Shown piece after piece: positions 46,778 through 55,703 of a stretch of DNA of 64,000 bases. Under the pieces are notes generated by a model. The model saw nothing but the letters and a program-made list of their open reading frames with translations. It was not told the origin of the DNA and made no database searches. The translations under genes were made by a program, and so were the position numbers. The stretch comes from Paludisphaera mucosa (GTDB taxonomy: Bacteria > Planctomycetota > Planctomycetia > Isosphaerales > Isosphaeraceae): the NCBI RefSeq assembly GCF_029589435.1, contig NZ_JARRAG010000002.1, positions 5,022,001 through 5,086,000 on the forward strand, written 5' to 3'. The stretch's first letter is position 1. Every line of letters starts with the position of its first letter.

Positions 46778-48412
46778 TCAGCGCCAGGCCGGGCTCGCCC
46801 ACAGGCCGGGGGCCGAGACGGCGGGTTTTCCGGCGTCGGACCCGAGCGGCAGGATGGTCGGCTCGGGGGCGGCCCCCTGGCGGAATCGCATCATCAGGAG
46901 CCGCTTCCCGTCGGGCCCGAGCGACGGGAAGTTGTAGTCGGGCAGGCCGCCGGCGTAGGGCTTGGGGTCGCCGCCGTCGAGGCCGCACGTCCGCCAGGCC
47001 TTCGCCGCGTCGTCCCGGAACAGGATCGTCCGGCCGTCGAGGAGGACCGGGAAGTTCCCCTGGCGGATCCTCTCGACCTTCCCCTCCATGTCCATCCGGC
47101 AGATCCACGGGGTCCGCGCGGATTGCAGGTCGTCCGGGTCGGCCGATTCGCGGGAGAGGAAGACGAAGCCCCGGCCTTCGGGCAGCCAGGAGAAGAAGGC
47201 CTGGTCTCGGGCCCGGCCCAGGGGCCGGGACTCGCCCGACGCGACGTCCACGAGGACCGCCTGCTGATCCAGCACGCGCTCCGTCGGCCCCCTGTGCAGC
47301 GCGACGAGCGTCTCGCCGTCGGGTGAGAGGGCGGGCTGCATCGTGATCCCGATGGCCAGCAACTCACCCCCCAGGCGGCGGTTGGCGCCCGACTTCAGGT
47401 CGATCTCGTACAGGCCGACCGTGCCTTCGAAGGGGTCGACGCTCGAGACGGCCACGCGGGTCCGGCCCTTCAGGAAGCACCCCGGGATGGAGGTCGACCC
47501 CTCGAAGGGGATGCGGCGGAATCGCCCCGTGCTGAGATCGAGCAGCCGGCCGTCGGTGTCCGATCCCTTCATGCCCGGGCGCCAGGTCCCGGCGTGGCCG
47601 AGCACGGCAAGCTCGGCCCGATCGCCCTCGGTCGGGTCGCTCGTGAAATCCTCCCAGGACTTCCCTTCGACGCGGAAGGCTTCGGGATCCTCGCGGTCGA
47701 TCCAGCGGAACTCCCGGATCTCCGTCCGCTTGTCGGCGGCCCCGAACTGGACCAGCATCCCGGCGGCGAGGTCGACCTTCACGGCGACGCCCCGCTCCAG
47801 CGCGGCGCGGATCTCGTCGATAGTCCGGCGAACCTCGGGGGTGAGGGCCTTCGGAGTCTGCTTCTCCACCTGATCGAATGCGGCGAGCATCTGGCGGGCC
47901 TGCTGCTTCTGGTGCTCGGCGAGCGGCGTGCGATAAGTCGCGATCCCGTCCTTGGTCCCCTCGTAGACGTCGAGGCCGACGTCCTCGGCGTCGGGGATGA
48001 CGTGCGGCTGGGACAAGGTGAGGAAGTGGTAGGCCGTCCCCAGCTCGAACGGGGCCTCATACGGCCGGTATTTCCCGGCCTTCTTGCCCTCGGCCGCGTA
48101 CCACACCCCGTCGCGTTCGATGATGCGGATCATCTCGGACCGCCGCCCCTGGGCCGCCATCGAGAGCGTCGTCCGCCTCCGGGCGGGGGTCGCCAGGACC
48201 TCGACCAGCACCTCGACCCCGCCTTGCAGGTAGGTCGTCGCCTTCCAAATGCACGCCTCCTTCTGCATCCGCGCGGCCGTGGCCCTACCGGCCGCGGCGA
48301 TCGCGGCGACGTCGGGCGCCGGCCCGGCTTGCTGGGCCGGGGCCGGCGGGGCGGCGGCGAGGAGCAGGCAGGCGCAGGCCCAGGCGGCCGGGGTCGGGCG
48401 GCGTCGGTTCAT
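46778..48412 (-). CDS. Secreted TolB/WD40-like beta-propeller protein
   Basis: This 544-residue exported protein has a signal peptide (AAWACACLLLAAAPPAPAQ). Residues ~30-270 form an unrecognised N-terminal domain resembling outer-membrane lipoprotein-sorting folds (MIRIIERDGVWYAAEGKK). The C-terminal ~250 residues show TolB-like blades (LSPDGETLVALHRG, WLPEGRGFVFLSRES, LGPDGKRLLMMRFR). The Ser-Pro-Asp-Gly turns are typical of this class. It may bind a surface polymer or protein; no enzyme motif is seen. Confidence 0.8.
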   Translation of the reverse strand: MNRRRPTPAAWACACLLLAAAPPAPAQQAGPAPDVAAIAAAGRATAARMQKEACIWKATTYLQGGVEVLVEVLATPARRRTTLSMAAQGRRSEMIRIIERDGVWYAAEGKKAGKYRPYEAPFELGTAYHFLTLSQPHVIPDAEDVGLDVYEGTKDGIATYRTPLAEHQKQQARQMLAAFDQVEKQTPKALTPEVRRTIDEIRAALERGVAVKVDLAAGMLVQFGAADKRTEIREFRWIDREDPEAFRVEGKSWEDFTSDPTEGDRAELAVLGHAGTWRPGMKGSDTDGRLLDLSTGRFRRIPFEGSTSIPGCFLKGRTRVAVSSVDPFEGTVGLYEIDLKSGANRRLGGELLAIGITMQPALSPDGETLVALHRGPTERVLDQQAVLVDVASGESRPLGRARDQAFFSWLPEGRGFVFLSRESADPDDLQSARTPWICRMDMEGKVERIRQGNFPVLLDGRTILFRDDAAKAWRTCGLDGGDPKPYAGGLPDYNFPSLGPDGKRLLMMRFRQGAAPEPTILPLGSDAGKPAVSAPGLWASPAWR

Positions 48413-48578
48413 CGTGGCCTCTCGGGTTCGGGCGGGGCTGATCGTCGAGACGGAAGCGTGCGCGGGCCGATCCGGAGGCCCGGGGAGAGGCCCGCGGCGA
48501 CGCGACTCCTCCTCGCGACGGATTCGTCGCGTGGGCCGCTCGCACGATCGTAACGACCGGATCGCGACCGTCCAACGG

Positions 48579-49292
48579 TCAGGTCCCCCGCCGACCCTCC
48601 AGCCGCCGCGCGACGTCGGGCTCGACGCCCTTCGCCAGGCGATTCCCGAGCGTCGCCTTCCAGCTCGCCGAGAGCGCGGGGAGAGCCGCCAGGTCCGCGG
48701 CCCCGGCGCGGTCGGCCTTGTCGTGGTGCATGATCGTGTTGGCCCGCGCGATCGACCAGTCGGGGTGGGGCCGTTCGACGAGGACGAGGGGAGAGCCCGC
48801 GGCGACGAGGCCCTCGGTCACGACGCGGAAGTACCAGCCGGTGCGGCCGGAGTCCTGGACGAGCAGGGTCAGCGTCTTGATCTTCCAGCGGCGGGCGAGC
48901 TTCCAGCAGGGCTGGCGGGGCTGCGAGACCTGGACGACGGCCTCGCCCACGCGGAAGACGTCGCCGATGCAGACGTCGCCCTCGGCCAATCCCGCGATCG
49001 TGAAGTTCTCGCCGAACGCGCCGAAGGCCATGTCGGGCAGGCCCAGCTCGCGACGCCAGTCCGGGTAGTGGGCCGCCGGGTAGCAGCAGACGGCCTTGTC
49101 CACGCCGCCGTGGTTCTCCAGGTCGGCCTGGCCGTCGCCGTCGAGGTTCGTGCTCCGCAGCGCGACCGGGCCGACTGCGGGCTCCTTCCAGAACCCGCTG
49201 ACCCAGGGCCGATCCATCGGGTCGGCCGCCCCCTCGGCCCCCAGGTCTCGAGGACGCCCCACCTGGATGGAGGAGAGAACCGCCGTCGCCAT
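48579..49292 (-). CDS. MOSC-domain protein (YiiM-like)
   Basis: This 237-residue protein has a MOSC domain (~30-170) with the conserved NHGGVDKAVCCYP, FGENFTIAGL, VCIGDVFRVGEAVVQVSQPRQPCWKL, where the Cys binds the molybdenum cofactor or sulfur. A C-terminal 3-alpha tail (~180-237) follows as in YiiM, which reduces N-hydroxylated compounds. The partner reductase is not nearby. The ATG has GGGGG at about 8 nt. Confidence 0.92.
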   Translation of the reverse strand: MATAVLSSIQVGRPRDLGAEGAADPMDRPWVSGFWKEPAVGPVALRSTNLDGDGQADLENHGGVDKAVCCYPAAHYPDWRRELGLPDMAFGAFGENFTIAGLAEGDVCIGDVFRVGEAVVQVSQPRQPCWKLARRWKIKTLTLLVQDSGRTGWYFRVVTEGLVAAGSPLVLVERPHPDWSIARANTIMHHDKADRAGAADLAALPALSASWKATLGNRLAKGVEPDVARRLEGRRGT

Positions 49293-49497
49293 CGCGTCAC
49301 CCCCGTTGAAGTCCGGACGATCCGAGGATTACCAGACGCCCCGCGCCGGGGCAAGTTCGGCCGGTCGGCCGCCCTCGCATGAATACCGGTTCAGGTTTCC
49401 ACGAATTCTTGGACTTGAACGCGTCCGACGACGCTCTTACCCTTGTTCGGGGGGAACCCGAAGGGAGCGACGCGCCTACCAGAGACGACCGCCGCTT

Positions 49498-51822
49498 ATG
49501 ACCATGCCGAGAATCCTTCGCGTCGTCCAGGGCGTCGGCCTCGCCTGCTCGCTCGCCGCCGGGACCGCGTCCGCCGGCGAGCCCGACGGCGACGACGCCT
49601 ACGCGCGCCGGGTGCTGCCGCTCCTGGAGCGGTACTGCATCAACTGCCACATGGAGGGGGACGCGAAGGCCGGCCTGGCCCTCGACCGCTACGACGACCA
49701 GGCCGCCGCGCTGAAGGACGGCAAGACCTGGCTCCGCGTGCTCGACGCGCTCGACGGCGGGACGATGCCGCCCCCCAACAAGCCGCGGCCGACCCTCGCC
49801 GAGATCGAAACCGTCACCGGCTGGATCGAGCACGACTACCTCGCCGCCCAGTGCGGCCAGGGCCGGCCCCCGGCCCCCGTCGTGATCCGCCGCCTGAACC
49901 GCCAGGAGTACGACGCCACGATCCGCGACCTGCTGGGGCTCGACCTGAAGCTGGCCGCGACCCTCTTCCCGGCCGACGACGTCGGCTTCGGCTTCGACAA
50001 CGTGGGCTCGGCGCTCAACGTCTCGCCCGTGCTGGTCGAGAAGTACCTCGACGCCGCCGAGGCCGCCCTGGCCGCCGCGATCCGGCCCCCGGACGTCGCC
50101 GGCTTCCCCCCCGTCGAGCTGATCGGCCTGCAGACGTACCGGCTCCCCCCCGACAAGCCCGTCGAGTTCGCCCACGCGCTCAAGCCCGGCCGCTACATGG
50201 TCGACTTCAGCCTCGTCCGCGTCGGCGTGGAAGAGTCGGTCACGCCCCCGAAGCTGGTGGTCGGCCTGGGCAAGGACCGCCGCACCGTCGACGCCGCCAG
50301 CGTGCAGGACGAGACGGTCGTCTACCGCTACTGGCTGACCGTCGTCGACGGCGACAAGTCGGCCTTCGTCACGCTCGCCCCGGGACAGGCCGAGAGCGAG
50401 AACGTCGTCGCCCCCAAGCAGGTCGGCGCGGCCGCCGGCGGCGACCAGCGCTACGGCGGCGACCGCGGCCTGCACGTCGACTCGATGGTCGTCCGCGGGC
50501 CGGTCGTCGTCGACGAGGCGGGCCTGCCCGAGTCGCACCGCCGCATCCTCTTCGCCGCGCCCGACCTCGGCGACGCCGCCCGGCTCGACGCCGCCCGCCG
50601 CGTGATCGCGCGGTTCGCCGACGCCGCGTTCCGCCGGCCCACGCCCGCCGACGAGGTCGACCGCGTCATGGCCGTCTTCCGCCTGGCCGACGACCGCGGC
50701 GAGAGCTTCGAACGCGCCGTGCAGGTCGCCTTGACGTCGATCCTCGCCTCGCCGCGCTTCCTCTACCTGGTCGAGCCCGACGCGGGCTCGCCCGGCGTCG
50801 ATCGGCCGCTCGACGAATTCGAGTTGGCGAGCCGCCTGTCGTACTTCCTGTGGAGCAGCATGCCCGACGCGGACCTGTTCGAGCAGGCCCGCGCGGGGTC
50901 CCTGCGGGCGAACCTCCGCGAACAGGTCGCCCGGATGCTCGACGACCCCAAGTCGGCCGCCTTCGTCGCCAACTTCGCCGGCCAGTGGCTCCAGCTCCGC
51001 CGCCTGGAGGGCGTCGCCCCCGACCCCGACCGCTTCCCCGGCTTCGACGAGACGCTGCGGGCCGCGATGCGCGAGGAGACCGAGCGGACCTTCGCTCACG
51101 TCCTGCGCGAGAATCGCAGCATCCTCGAGCTGCTGGACGCCGATTACACATTCGTGAACCCCGCGCTGGCGAAGCATTACGGGATGGAAGGCGTCGAGGG
51201 CGAGGGCTTCCGGCGGGTCGTCCTGACCGACGGCCGCCGCGGCGGCGTGCTGACGCAGGCGAGCGTGCTGACCCTGACGTCGAACCCCAACCGGACCTCG
51301 CCCGTGAAGCGCGGCCAGTTCATCCTCCAGCAGCTCCTGGGCACGCCGCCCCCGCCGCCGCCGCCGGACGTCCCCAAGCTGGACGACGACAAGCACGCGG
51401 GCGACGCGGTCTCGCTCCGCGAGCGGATGGAGCGGCACCGGGCCGACCCCCAGTGCGCGTCGTGCCACCAGCAGATGGACGCCCTGGGGTTCGCCCTGGA
51501 GAACTACGACGCCGTCGGCCGCTGGCGGGCCAGCGACGGCGAGGCCCCGGTCGACGCCTCGGGCGAGCTGTCCGGCGGCCGCGCCTTCTCGGACGTCGGC
51601 GGGCTGAAGAACGTGCTCCGCTCGACGGCCTCGAAGAAATTCGCGCAGTGCCTGATCAAGAATATGCTAACCTATGCCCTGGGGCGGGGCCTGGAGCCCG
51701 CCGATTTCTGCACGATCGAGGACGTCCGCTCGCGCCTGGCCGGCGACGGCTGGCGGATCCGCAACGCCGTCCTCGGGATCGTGGAGAGCCCGGCCTTCCA
51801 GAACCGCGGCGTCGCCCCCTGA
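49498..51822 (+). CDS. DUF1592-type planctomycete c-type cytochrome
   Basis: This 774-residue exported protein has a signal peptide (VQGVGLACSLAAGTASA), then a planctomycete haem-c domain with C47-IN-C50-H51. The DUF1587/1592/1588/1585 run follows: VIRRLNRQEYDATIRDLLGLDL, FPADDVGFGFDNVG, FELASRLSYFLWSSMPD, RRGGVLTQASVLTLTSNPNRTSPVKRG. A second haem motif CASCH lies near residue 655 and the family C-terminus is present (SKKFAQCLIKNMLTYALGR). It is probably periplasmic and redox-active, but the reaction is unknown. It starts at ATG 49498 or 49504. A DUF1552 gene, its usual partner, follows after 65 bases. Confidence 0.94.
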   Translation: MTMPRILRVVQGVGLACSLAAGTASAGEPDGDDAYARRVLPLLERYCINCHMEGDAKAGLALDRYDDQAAALKDGKTWLRVLDALDGGTMPPPNKPRPTLAEIETVTGWIEHDYLAAQCGQGRPPAPVVIRRLNRQEYDATIRDLLGLDLKLAATLFPADDVGFGFDNVGSALNVSPVLVEKYLDAAEAALAAAIRPPDVAGFPPVELIGLQTYRLPPDKPVEFAHALKPGRYMVDFSLVRVGVEESVTPPKLVVGLGKDRRTVDAASVQDETVVYRYWLTVVDGDKSAFVTLAPGQAESENVVAPKQVGAAAGGDQRYGGDRGLHVDSMVVRGPVVVDEAGLPESHRRILFAAPDLGDAARLDAARRVIARFADAAFRRPTPADEVDRVMAVFRLADDRGESFERAVQVALTSILASPRFLYLVEPDAGSPGVDRPLDEFELASRLSYFLWSSMPDADLFEQARAGSLRANLREQVARMLDDPKSAAFVANFAGQWLQLRRLEGVAPDPDRFPGFDETLRAAMREETERTFAHVLRENRSILELLDADYTFVNPALAKHYGMEGVEGEGFRRVVLTDGRRGGVLTQASVLTLTSNPNRTSPVKRGQFILQQLLGTPPPPPPPDVPKLDDDKHAGDAVSLRERMERHRADPQCASCHQQMDALGFALENYDAVGRWRASDGEAPVDASGELSGGRAFSDVGGLKNVLRSTASKKFAQCLIKNMLTYALGRGLEPADFCTIEDVRSRLAGDGWRIRNAVLGIVESPAFQNRGVAP

Positions 51823-51887
51823 ACGGGACCTCCTCTCCCGCCGCCGCATCCCCGCATCGAAACGTCGACGCCTGTGAGGAGGATCGG

Positions 51888-53234
51888 ATGACGAATCTCA
51901 GCCGACGCGCCACGCTCCGCGGACTGGGGGCGGCCCTCGCCCTGCCCTGGATGGAGAGCCTGGCCCCGTTCGCCCGCGCCGCCGGCGCGGTGAGGGCCGA
52001 CGCGGGCAAGCCCCCCGTGCGGATGTGCTGCTGGTACGTCCCCAACGGCGTCCACCTGCCGGCCTGGTTCCCCGACCACGAGGGGGCGATCGTCGACCTG
52101 CCGCCGACGCTCGAACCCCTGGCGTTCGCGCGGGAGTCGCTCTCCACCTTCCACGGCCTGATCCACAACACGGCGTCGACCAACGGCGACACCGAGGGCT
52201 GCGGCCACGGCCAGGGGGCGGCCAGCTTCCTCACCGGCGCGCAGGCGGCCAAGTCGCAGGACGCCGTCCGCGTCGACGTCTCGGTCGACCAGCTCTACGC
52301 CCGCCACGTCGGCTCGGCCACCCGCTTCCCCAGCCTGGAGCTGGGCTGCGAGTCGCCCCGCTCGGGCAACGCCTTCGGCTACAGCGGGGCCTACAAGACC
52401 CACATCTCGTGGCGCAACCCGACCTCGCCGGCCCCCTACGAGCTGAACCCCAAGGTCGTCTTCGACCGCCTGTTCACGAAGGGGACCAACAGCCTGACGC
52501 AGGCGACCGTGGCCGACCGCGACTTCTACCGCAAGAGCCTGATCGACTACGTCCGCGACGACGCCGACCGCGTCCGCCGCGCCGTCTCGTCGAACGACCG
52601 CCGCAAGCTCGACCAGTACCTGACCGGCGTCCGCGAGGTCGAGCGGCGGATCCAGCAGTCGGCCGCGTCCGCCGCCGACCTCCCCGGCGACTTCGCCCGC
52701 CCGGCCGGCGTCCCCGAGGACTTCGACGAGCACCTGCGGCTGATGTGCGACCTGATGGTCCTGGCCTTCCAGACGGACGCCACCCGCGTGTCGACCTTCA
52801 TGCTGACCAAGGAAGCCTCGGACCGGAACTACCCCTGGCTCGGCTTCACCGACGGCCACCACGAGCTGTCGCACCACGGCAACGACCCCGAGAAGAACCG
52901 GAAGCTGCGCGCGATCGACCGCTACCACGTCTCGATCCTCGCCTACATGGTCGAGAAGATGACGACGATCGAGGAGGCCGACGGCTCGACGCTGCTGGAC
53001 AACTCGATGGTCCTCTACGGCAGCGGCATCGCCGACGGCGACCGCCACGACCACGTCAACCTGCCCGTCGTCCTCGTCGGCAAGGGGGGCGGCGCCCTCC
53101 GCGGCGGCCGCCACCACCGCTGCCGCGCGGAGACCCCCATGGCCAACGTCCTGCTCACCATGCTCCAGCAGGCCGGCGTCCCCATCGACCAGTTCGGCGA
53201 CAGCACCGAGTCGCTCTCCGACCTGGCCGTCTGA
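51888..53234 (+). CDS. DUF1552 protein, partner of the DUF1592 cytochrome
   Basis: This 448-residue exported protein has a Tat-like signal (SRRATLRGLGAALALPWMESLAP) and an AdoMet/sulfatase-unrelated DUF1552 body: CCWYVPNGVHLPAWFP, STFHGLIHNTASTNGDTEG, FLTGAQAAKSQD, SLELGCESPRSG, FTDGHHELSHHGND, MVLYGSGIADGDRHDHVNLPVVLVG. It has an alkaline-phosphatase-like or DUF1501-like flavour in its C-terminal half, but no function is established. The start has a strong ribosome site (GAGGAGG, 5 nt). It is almost always found next to DUF1592 cytochromes in planctomycetes, as here. Confidence 0.93.
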   Translation: MTNLSRRATLRGLGAALALPWMESLAPFARAAGAVRADAGKPPVRMCCWYVPNGVHLPAWFPDHEGAIVDLPPTLEPLAFARESLSTFHGLIHNTASTNGDTEGCGHGQGAASFLTGAQAAKSQDAVRVDVSVDQLYARHVGSATRFPSLELGCESPRSGNAFGYSGAYKTHISWRNPTSPAPYELNPKVVFDRLFTKGTNSLTQATVADRDFYRKSLIDYVRDDADRVRRAVSSNDRRKLDQYLTGVREVERRIQQSAASAADLPGDFARPAGVPEDFDEHLRLMCDLMVLAFQTDATRVSTFMLTKEASDRNYPWLGFTDGHHELSHHGNDPEKNRKLRAIDRYHVSILAYMVEKMTTIEEADGSTLLDNSMVLYGSGIADGDRHDHVNLPVVLVGKGGGALRGGRHHRCRAETPMANVLLTMLQQAGVPIDQFGDSTESLSDLAV

Positions 53235-53249
53235 AACCCGGCCCCGAAC

Positions 53250-53454
53250 GGCCTTCCCCCCTCGCGGGGGAAGGTGGCCCAAGGGCCGGATGAGGGGGAG
53301 ACGAGCCGGGAAGCCCTCGGATTCCGGCCTCCCTCGCCATCCTCCGGATCGGGCCGCCTCTCGGCCGCTGATCCACCCCGCGACTCACACCCCCTCCCCG
53401 CCCCGACGACCCTCATCCGGCCTCCGGCCGCCTTCTCCCCGGGGGGAGAAGGAC
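53250..53454. repeat. REPIN-like inverted pair, element C
   Basis: Unit 1 (53250-53305) reads CCTTCCCCCCTCGCGGGGG, AAGGTGGCCCAAGGGCCGG, ATGAGGGGGAGACGAG. Unit 2 (53410-53454) is an inverted, slightly diverged copy (CCTCATCCGGCC, CCGCCTTCTCCCC, GGGGGGAGAAGG). The spacer is about 105 bp. It lies between the DUF1552 and HEAT genes, both plus strand, and could end transcription of the first. Confidence 0.75.
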
Positions 53455-53491
53455 CCTTGGCGGCGACTCCTCGAAGATCAGGAAGCCCGAC

Positions 53492-55639
53492 ATGAGCATC
53501 CGGGAATCGATCCGGGCGATGATCGCGATGGGCGGCTGGGCGTTCGCGTCGGCCGCCCTCGCCGGCGCCGTCGACGACCTGAAGTCGGAGGACGTCGAAC
53601 TCCGCCGCTCCGCCGCGGCGGCGATCCGCTCGGGGCCTCGCGACGCCCGCATCGCGGCGCTGCCGGGCCTGATCGACCGCCTGATGACCGAGAAGGACGG
53701 CCAGGTCCGCCTCTCCGTGCTCGACGCCGTGACCAGCCTCGGCCCCGACGCCGCGCCGGCCGTGGACGCCCTGGTGCACACCCTGCGCACCAATTACGGC
53801 GGCCAGGGCCGCGAGGAGTCGCACCAGGACTACCGCTCCGCCCTGGCGCTGGCGGCCATCGGCAAGCCCGCCGTCGAGCCGCTCCGCGGGCTCCTGAAGG
53901 AGCGCAGGGAGAGCGTCCGCGCCGAGGTCGTCATGGCCTTCGGCCGCATCGGCCCCGACGCCGCGGCCGCCGTCCCCGACCTGTCCCCGCTGCTCGCCGA
54001 CCCCAGCGACCGCATCCGCACCGAGGCCGTCCGCTCGCTGGGCTCGATCGGCCCCGCCGCCGTCGACCCCTTGATCGCCGCATGCTCGGATGAGAACGCG
54101 AAGGTCCGTTCCGGGGCCGTCGAGGCCCTGGGCTACGCGACCGCGCCCGACCCCCGCGCCGTCCGCGCCGCGCTCGATCGGGCCCGCGACGCCGCCCCCG
54201 AGGTCCGCGCCGCCGCGCTGCGGGCCCTGACGAAGCTCAAGGCGGCCGTCCCCGAGGCCGACGCCCTGGCGGCCTTCCAGGAGAGCCTCCGCCACGCCGA
54301 CCAGGCGGTCCAGCTCGCGGCCGTCGACGGCTTCGTCGAGCGGCCCGCGCTCCTGCCGAAGGCGGCCGACGAGCTGGAGGCGCTGCTGATCGCTCCCGGC
54401 GAGGGCGTCGCGCGGCGCGCGGCGTTCCTGATCGGGCGGATGGGGGCCGACGCCGCGCCGAGGCTCCTCCGCGCCCTGGCCGACGAGCACAGCCCCGTCG
54501 AGGCGATCGCCGAGGCCCTCGCCCACCTCGGCCGTCCGGTCGTGCCGGCTTTGACGGCGGCCGTCGACTCGCCGACGCCACGCGTCCGTCGCGCCGCGAT
54601 CCTGGCCCTGGGGAGCCTCCGCCCGCTCGCGCCGGGGGCCGTCGAGATCCTTTCGAAGGGCCTGCGCGACCCCGACCCCGGCGTCTCGGCCGCGAGCCTC
54701 GCCGCGCTGGGCAATCTCGGCCCGCGGGCCGCCGCGGCGCTCCCCGAGATCCGCGCCCTTCTCAAGGCCGACTCGGCCGACCTGCGGGCGAAGGCCGTCG
54801 ACGTGCTCGCCCAGGCGGCCCCGCGCGACGCCCGGCTCGCCGACGACTTCCTGGCCGCGGTCGACGATCCCGCGCCGGCCGTCCGGCGCCGGGCCCTCGA
54901 ACACCTCCGCGGCCTGGGGACGCTCGGCCGCCGCGCCATCCCGCCGGCGATCGCGAAGCTGTCCGACCCCGACGACGACGTCCGCGCCGCCGCCGCCGAC
55001 TTCCTGGGCGGCCACGGCCCCTCCGCCGCCGAGGCCGTCCCGGCGCTGACGACCCTGCTGAGCAGCCCGACGCCCCGCCTCCAGGTCCTCGCCGCGCAGA
55101 CGCTCGGCAAGCTGGGCCGCACCGCGCAGCCGGCCTTCGAGGCGGTGGCGGCGCTCCTGGAGTCGCCCAGCGTCGAGGCCCGCGAGGCCGCCGCCCAGAC
55201 GCTCGGTGGGCTCGACCTCGACGCCGAGGCCGTCCGCCCCCGCCTGGCCCGCGCGCTCCGCGACGAGTCGTCCGTCGTCCGCAAGGCCGCCCTGCGGACC
55301 GTCCAGCGGTTCGGCCCGGCCGCCTCCTACTTCGCCCCCGACGTCATCCTGATGGCCGTCGAGAAGGAGGACCGCCCGGCCGTCGAGCGGATGATCAAGC
55401 GCCTCGAACGCCGAGGGCCCGACCCCCGCACCATCCCCGAGCTGGCCGCCCGCCTGGGCCACGACCACCCGGCCGTCCGCCTCCTCGCCATCAAGCTCCT
55501 CGCCCTCGCCGGCCCCGCCGCCTCGACCGCCCTCCCCAGCCTCGAACGCCTCCGCGAAGACCCCGACGCCGAGGTCCGCACCCAGGCCAAGGCCGCCTGC
55601 GACCAGATCAAACCCGCCAAGCCCCCCGGCCAGGCCTGA
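53492..55639 (+). CDS. Large secreted HEAT-repeat protein
   Basis: This 715-residue protein has a possible weak signal (AMIAMGGWAFASAALAG), followed by about 17 HEAT/PBS-lyase-type repeats over nearly all its length (repeating LG..G..A, as in VVMAFGRIGPDAAAAVPDL, AVRSLGSIGPAAVDPLI, AAADFLGGHGPSAAEAVPAL). Repeats of this sort make superhelical scaffolds for protein binding. No enzyme domain is present. The ATG at 53492 follows GGAAGCCCGAC. It is alone, between element C and the LssY_C gene. Confidence 0.85.
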   Translation: MSIRESIRAMIAMGGWAFASAALAGAVDDLKSEDVELRRSAAAAIRSGPRDARIAALPGLIDRLMTEKDGQVRLSVLDAVTSLGPDAAPAVDALVHTLRTNYGGQGREESHQDYRSALALAAIGKPAVEPLRGLLKERRESVRAEVVMAFGRIGPDAAAAVPDLSPLLADPSDRIRTEAVRSLGSIGPAAVDPLIAACSDENAKVRSGAVEALGYATAPDPRAVRAALDRARDAAPEVRAAALRALTKLKAAVPEADALAAFQESLRHADQAVQLAAVDGFVERPALLPKAADELEALLIAPGEGVARRAAFLIGRMGADAAPRLLRALADEHSPVEAIAEALAHLGRPVVPALTAAVDSPTPRVRRAAILALGSLRPLAPGAVEILSKGLRDPDPGVSAASLAALGNLGPRAAAALPEIRALLKADSADLRAKAVDVLAQAAPRDARLADDFLAAVDDPAPAVRRRALEHLRGLGTLGRRAIPPAIAKLSDPDDDVRAAAADFLGGHGPSAAEAVPALTTLLSSPTPRLQVLAAQTLGKLGRTAQPAFEAVAALLESPSVEAREAAAQTLGGLDLDAEAVRPRLARALRDESSVVRKAALRTVQRFGPAASYFAPDVILMAVEKEDRPAVERMIKRLERRGPDPRTIPELAARLGHDHPAVRLLAIKLLALAGPAASTALPSLERLREDPDAEVRTQAKAACDQIKPAKPPGQA

Positions 55640-55703
55640 CGGCCGCTCTCGCCGCCCGGTCGTTTGACAGGCGCGCCCGCTCGATCCAGAATGACGTGAG
55701 CGG

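Noticed and set aside
45984-47108. Long N-terminal extension of the HEAT gene
   Set aside because: It runs antisense-like through the neighbouring membrane-protein and propeller genes in another frame and has no homology.
51351-51374. CCG/CCC-rich run in the DUF1592 gene as a microsatellite
   Set aside because: It encodes an in-frame poly-proline linker between family domains, common in this protein type.
49443-53234. A 1,263-codon frame joining the DUF1592 region to DUF1552
   Set aside because: The first ~815 codons are an out-of-frame shadow of the DUF1592 gene; DUF1552 starts at 51888 with its own strong ribosome site and signal peptide.
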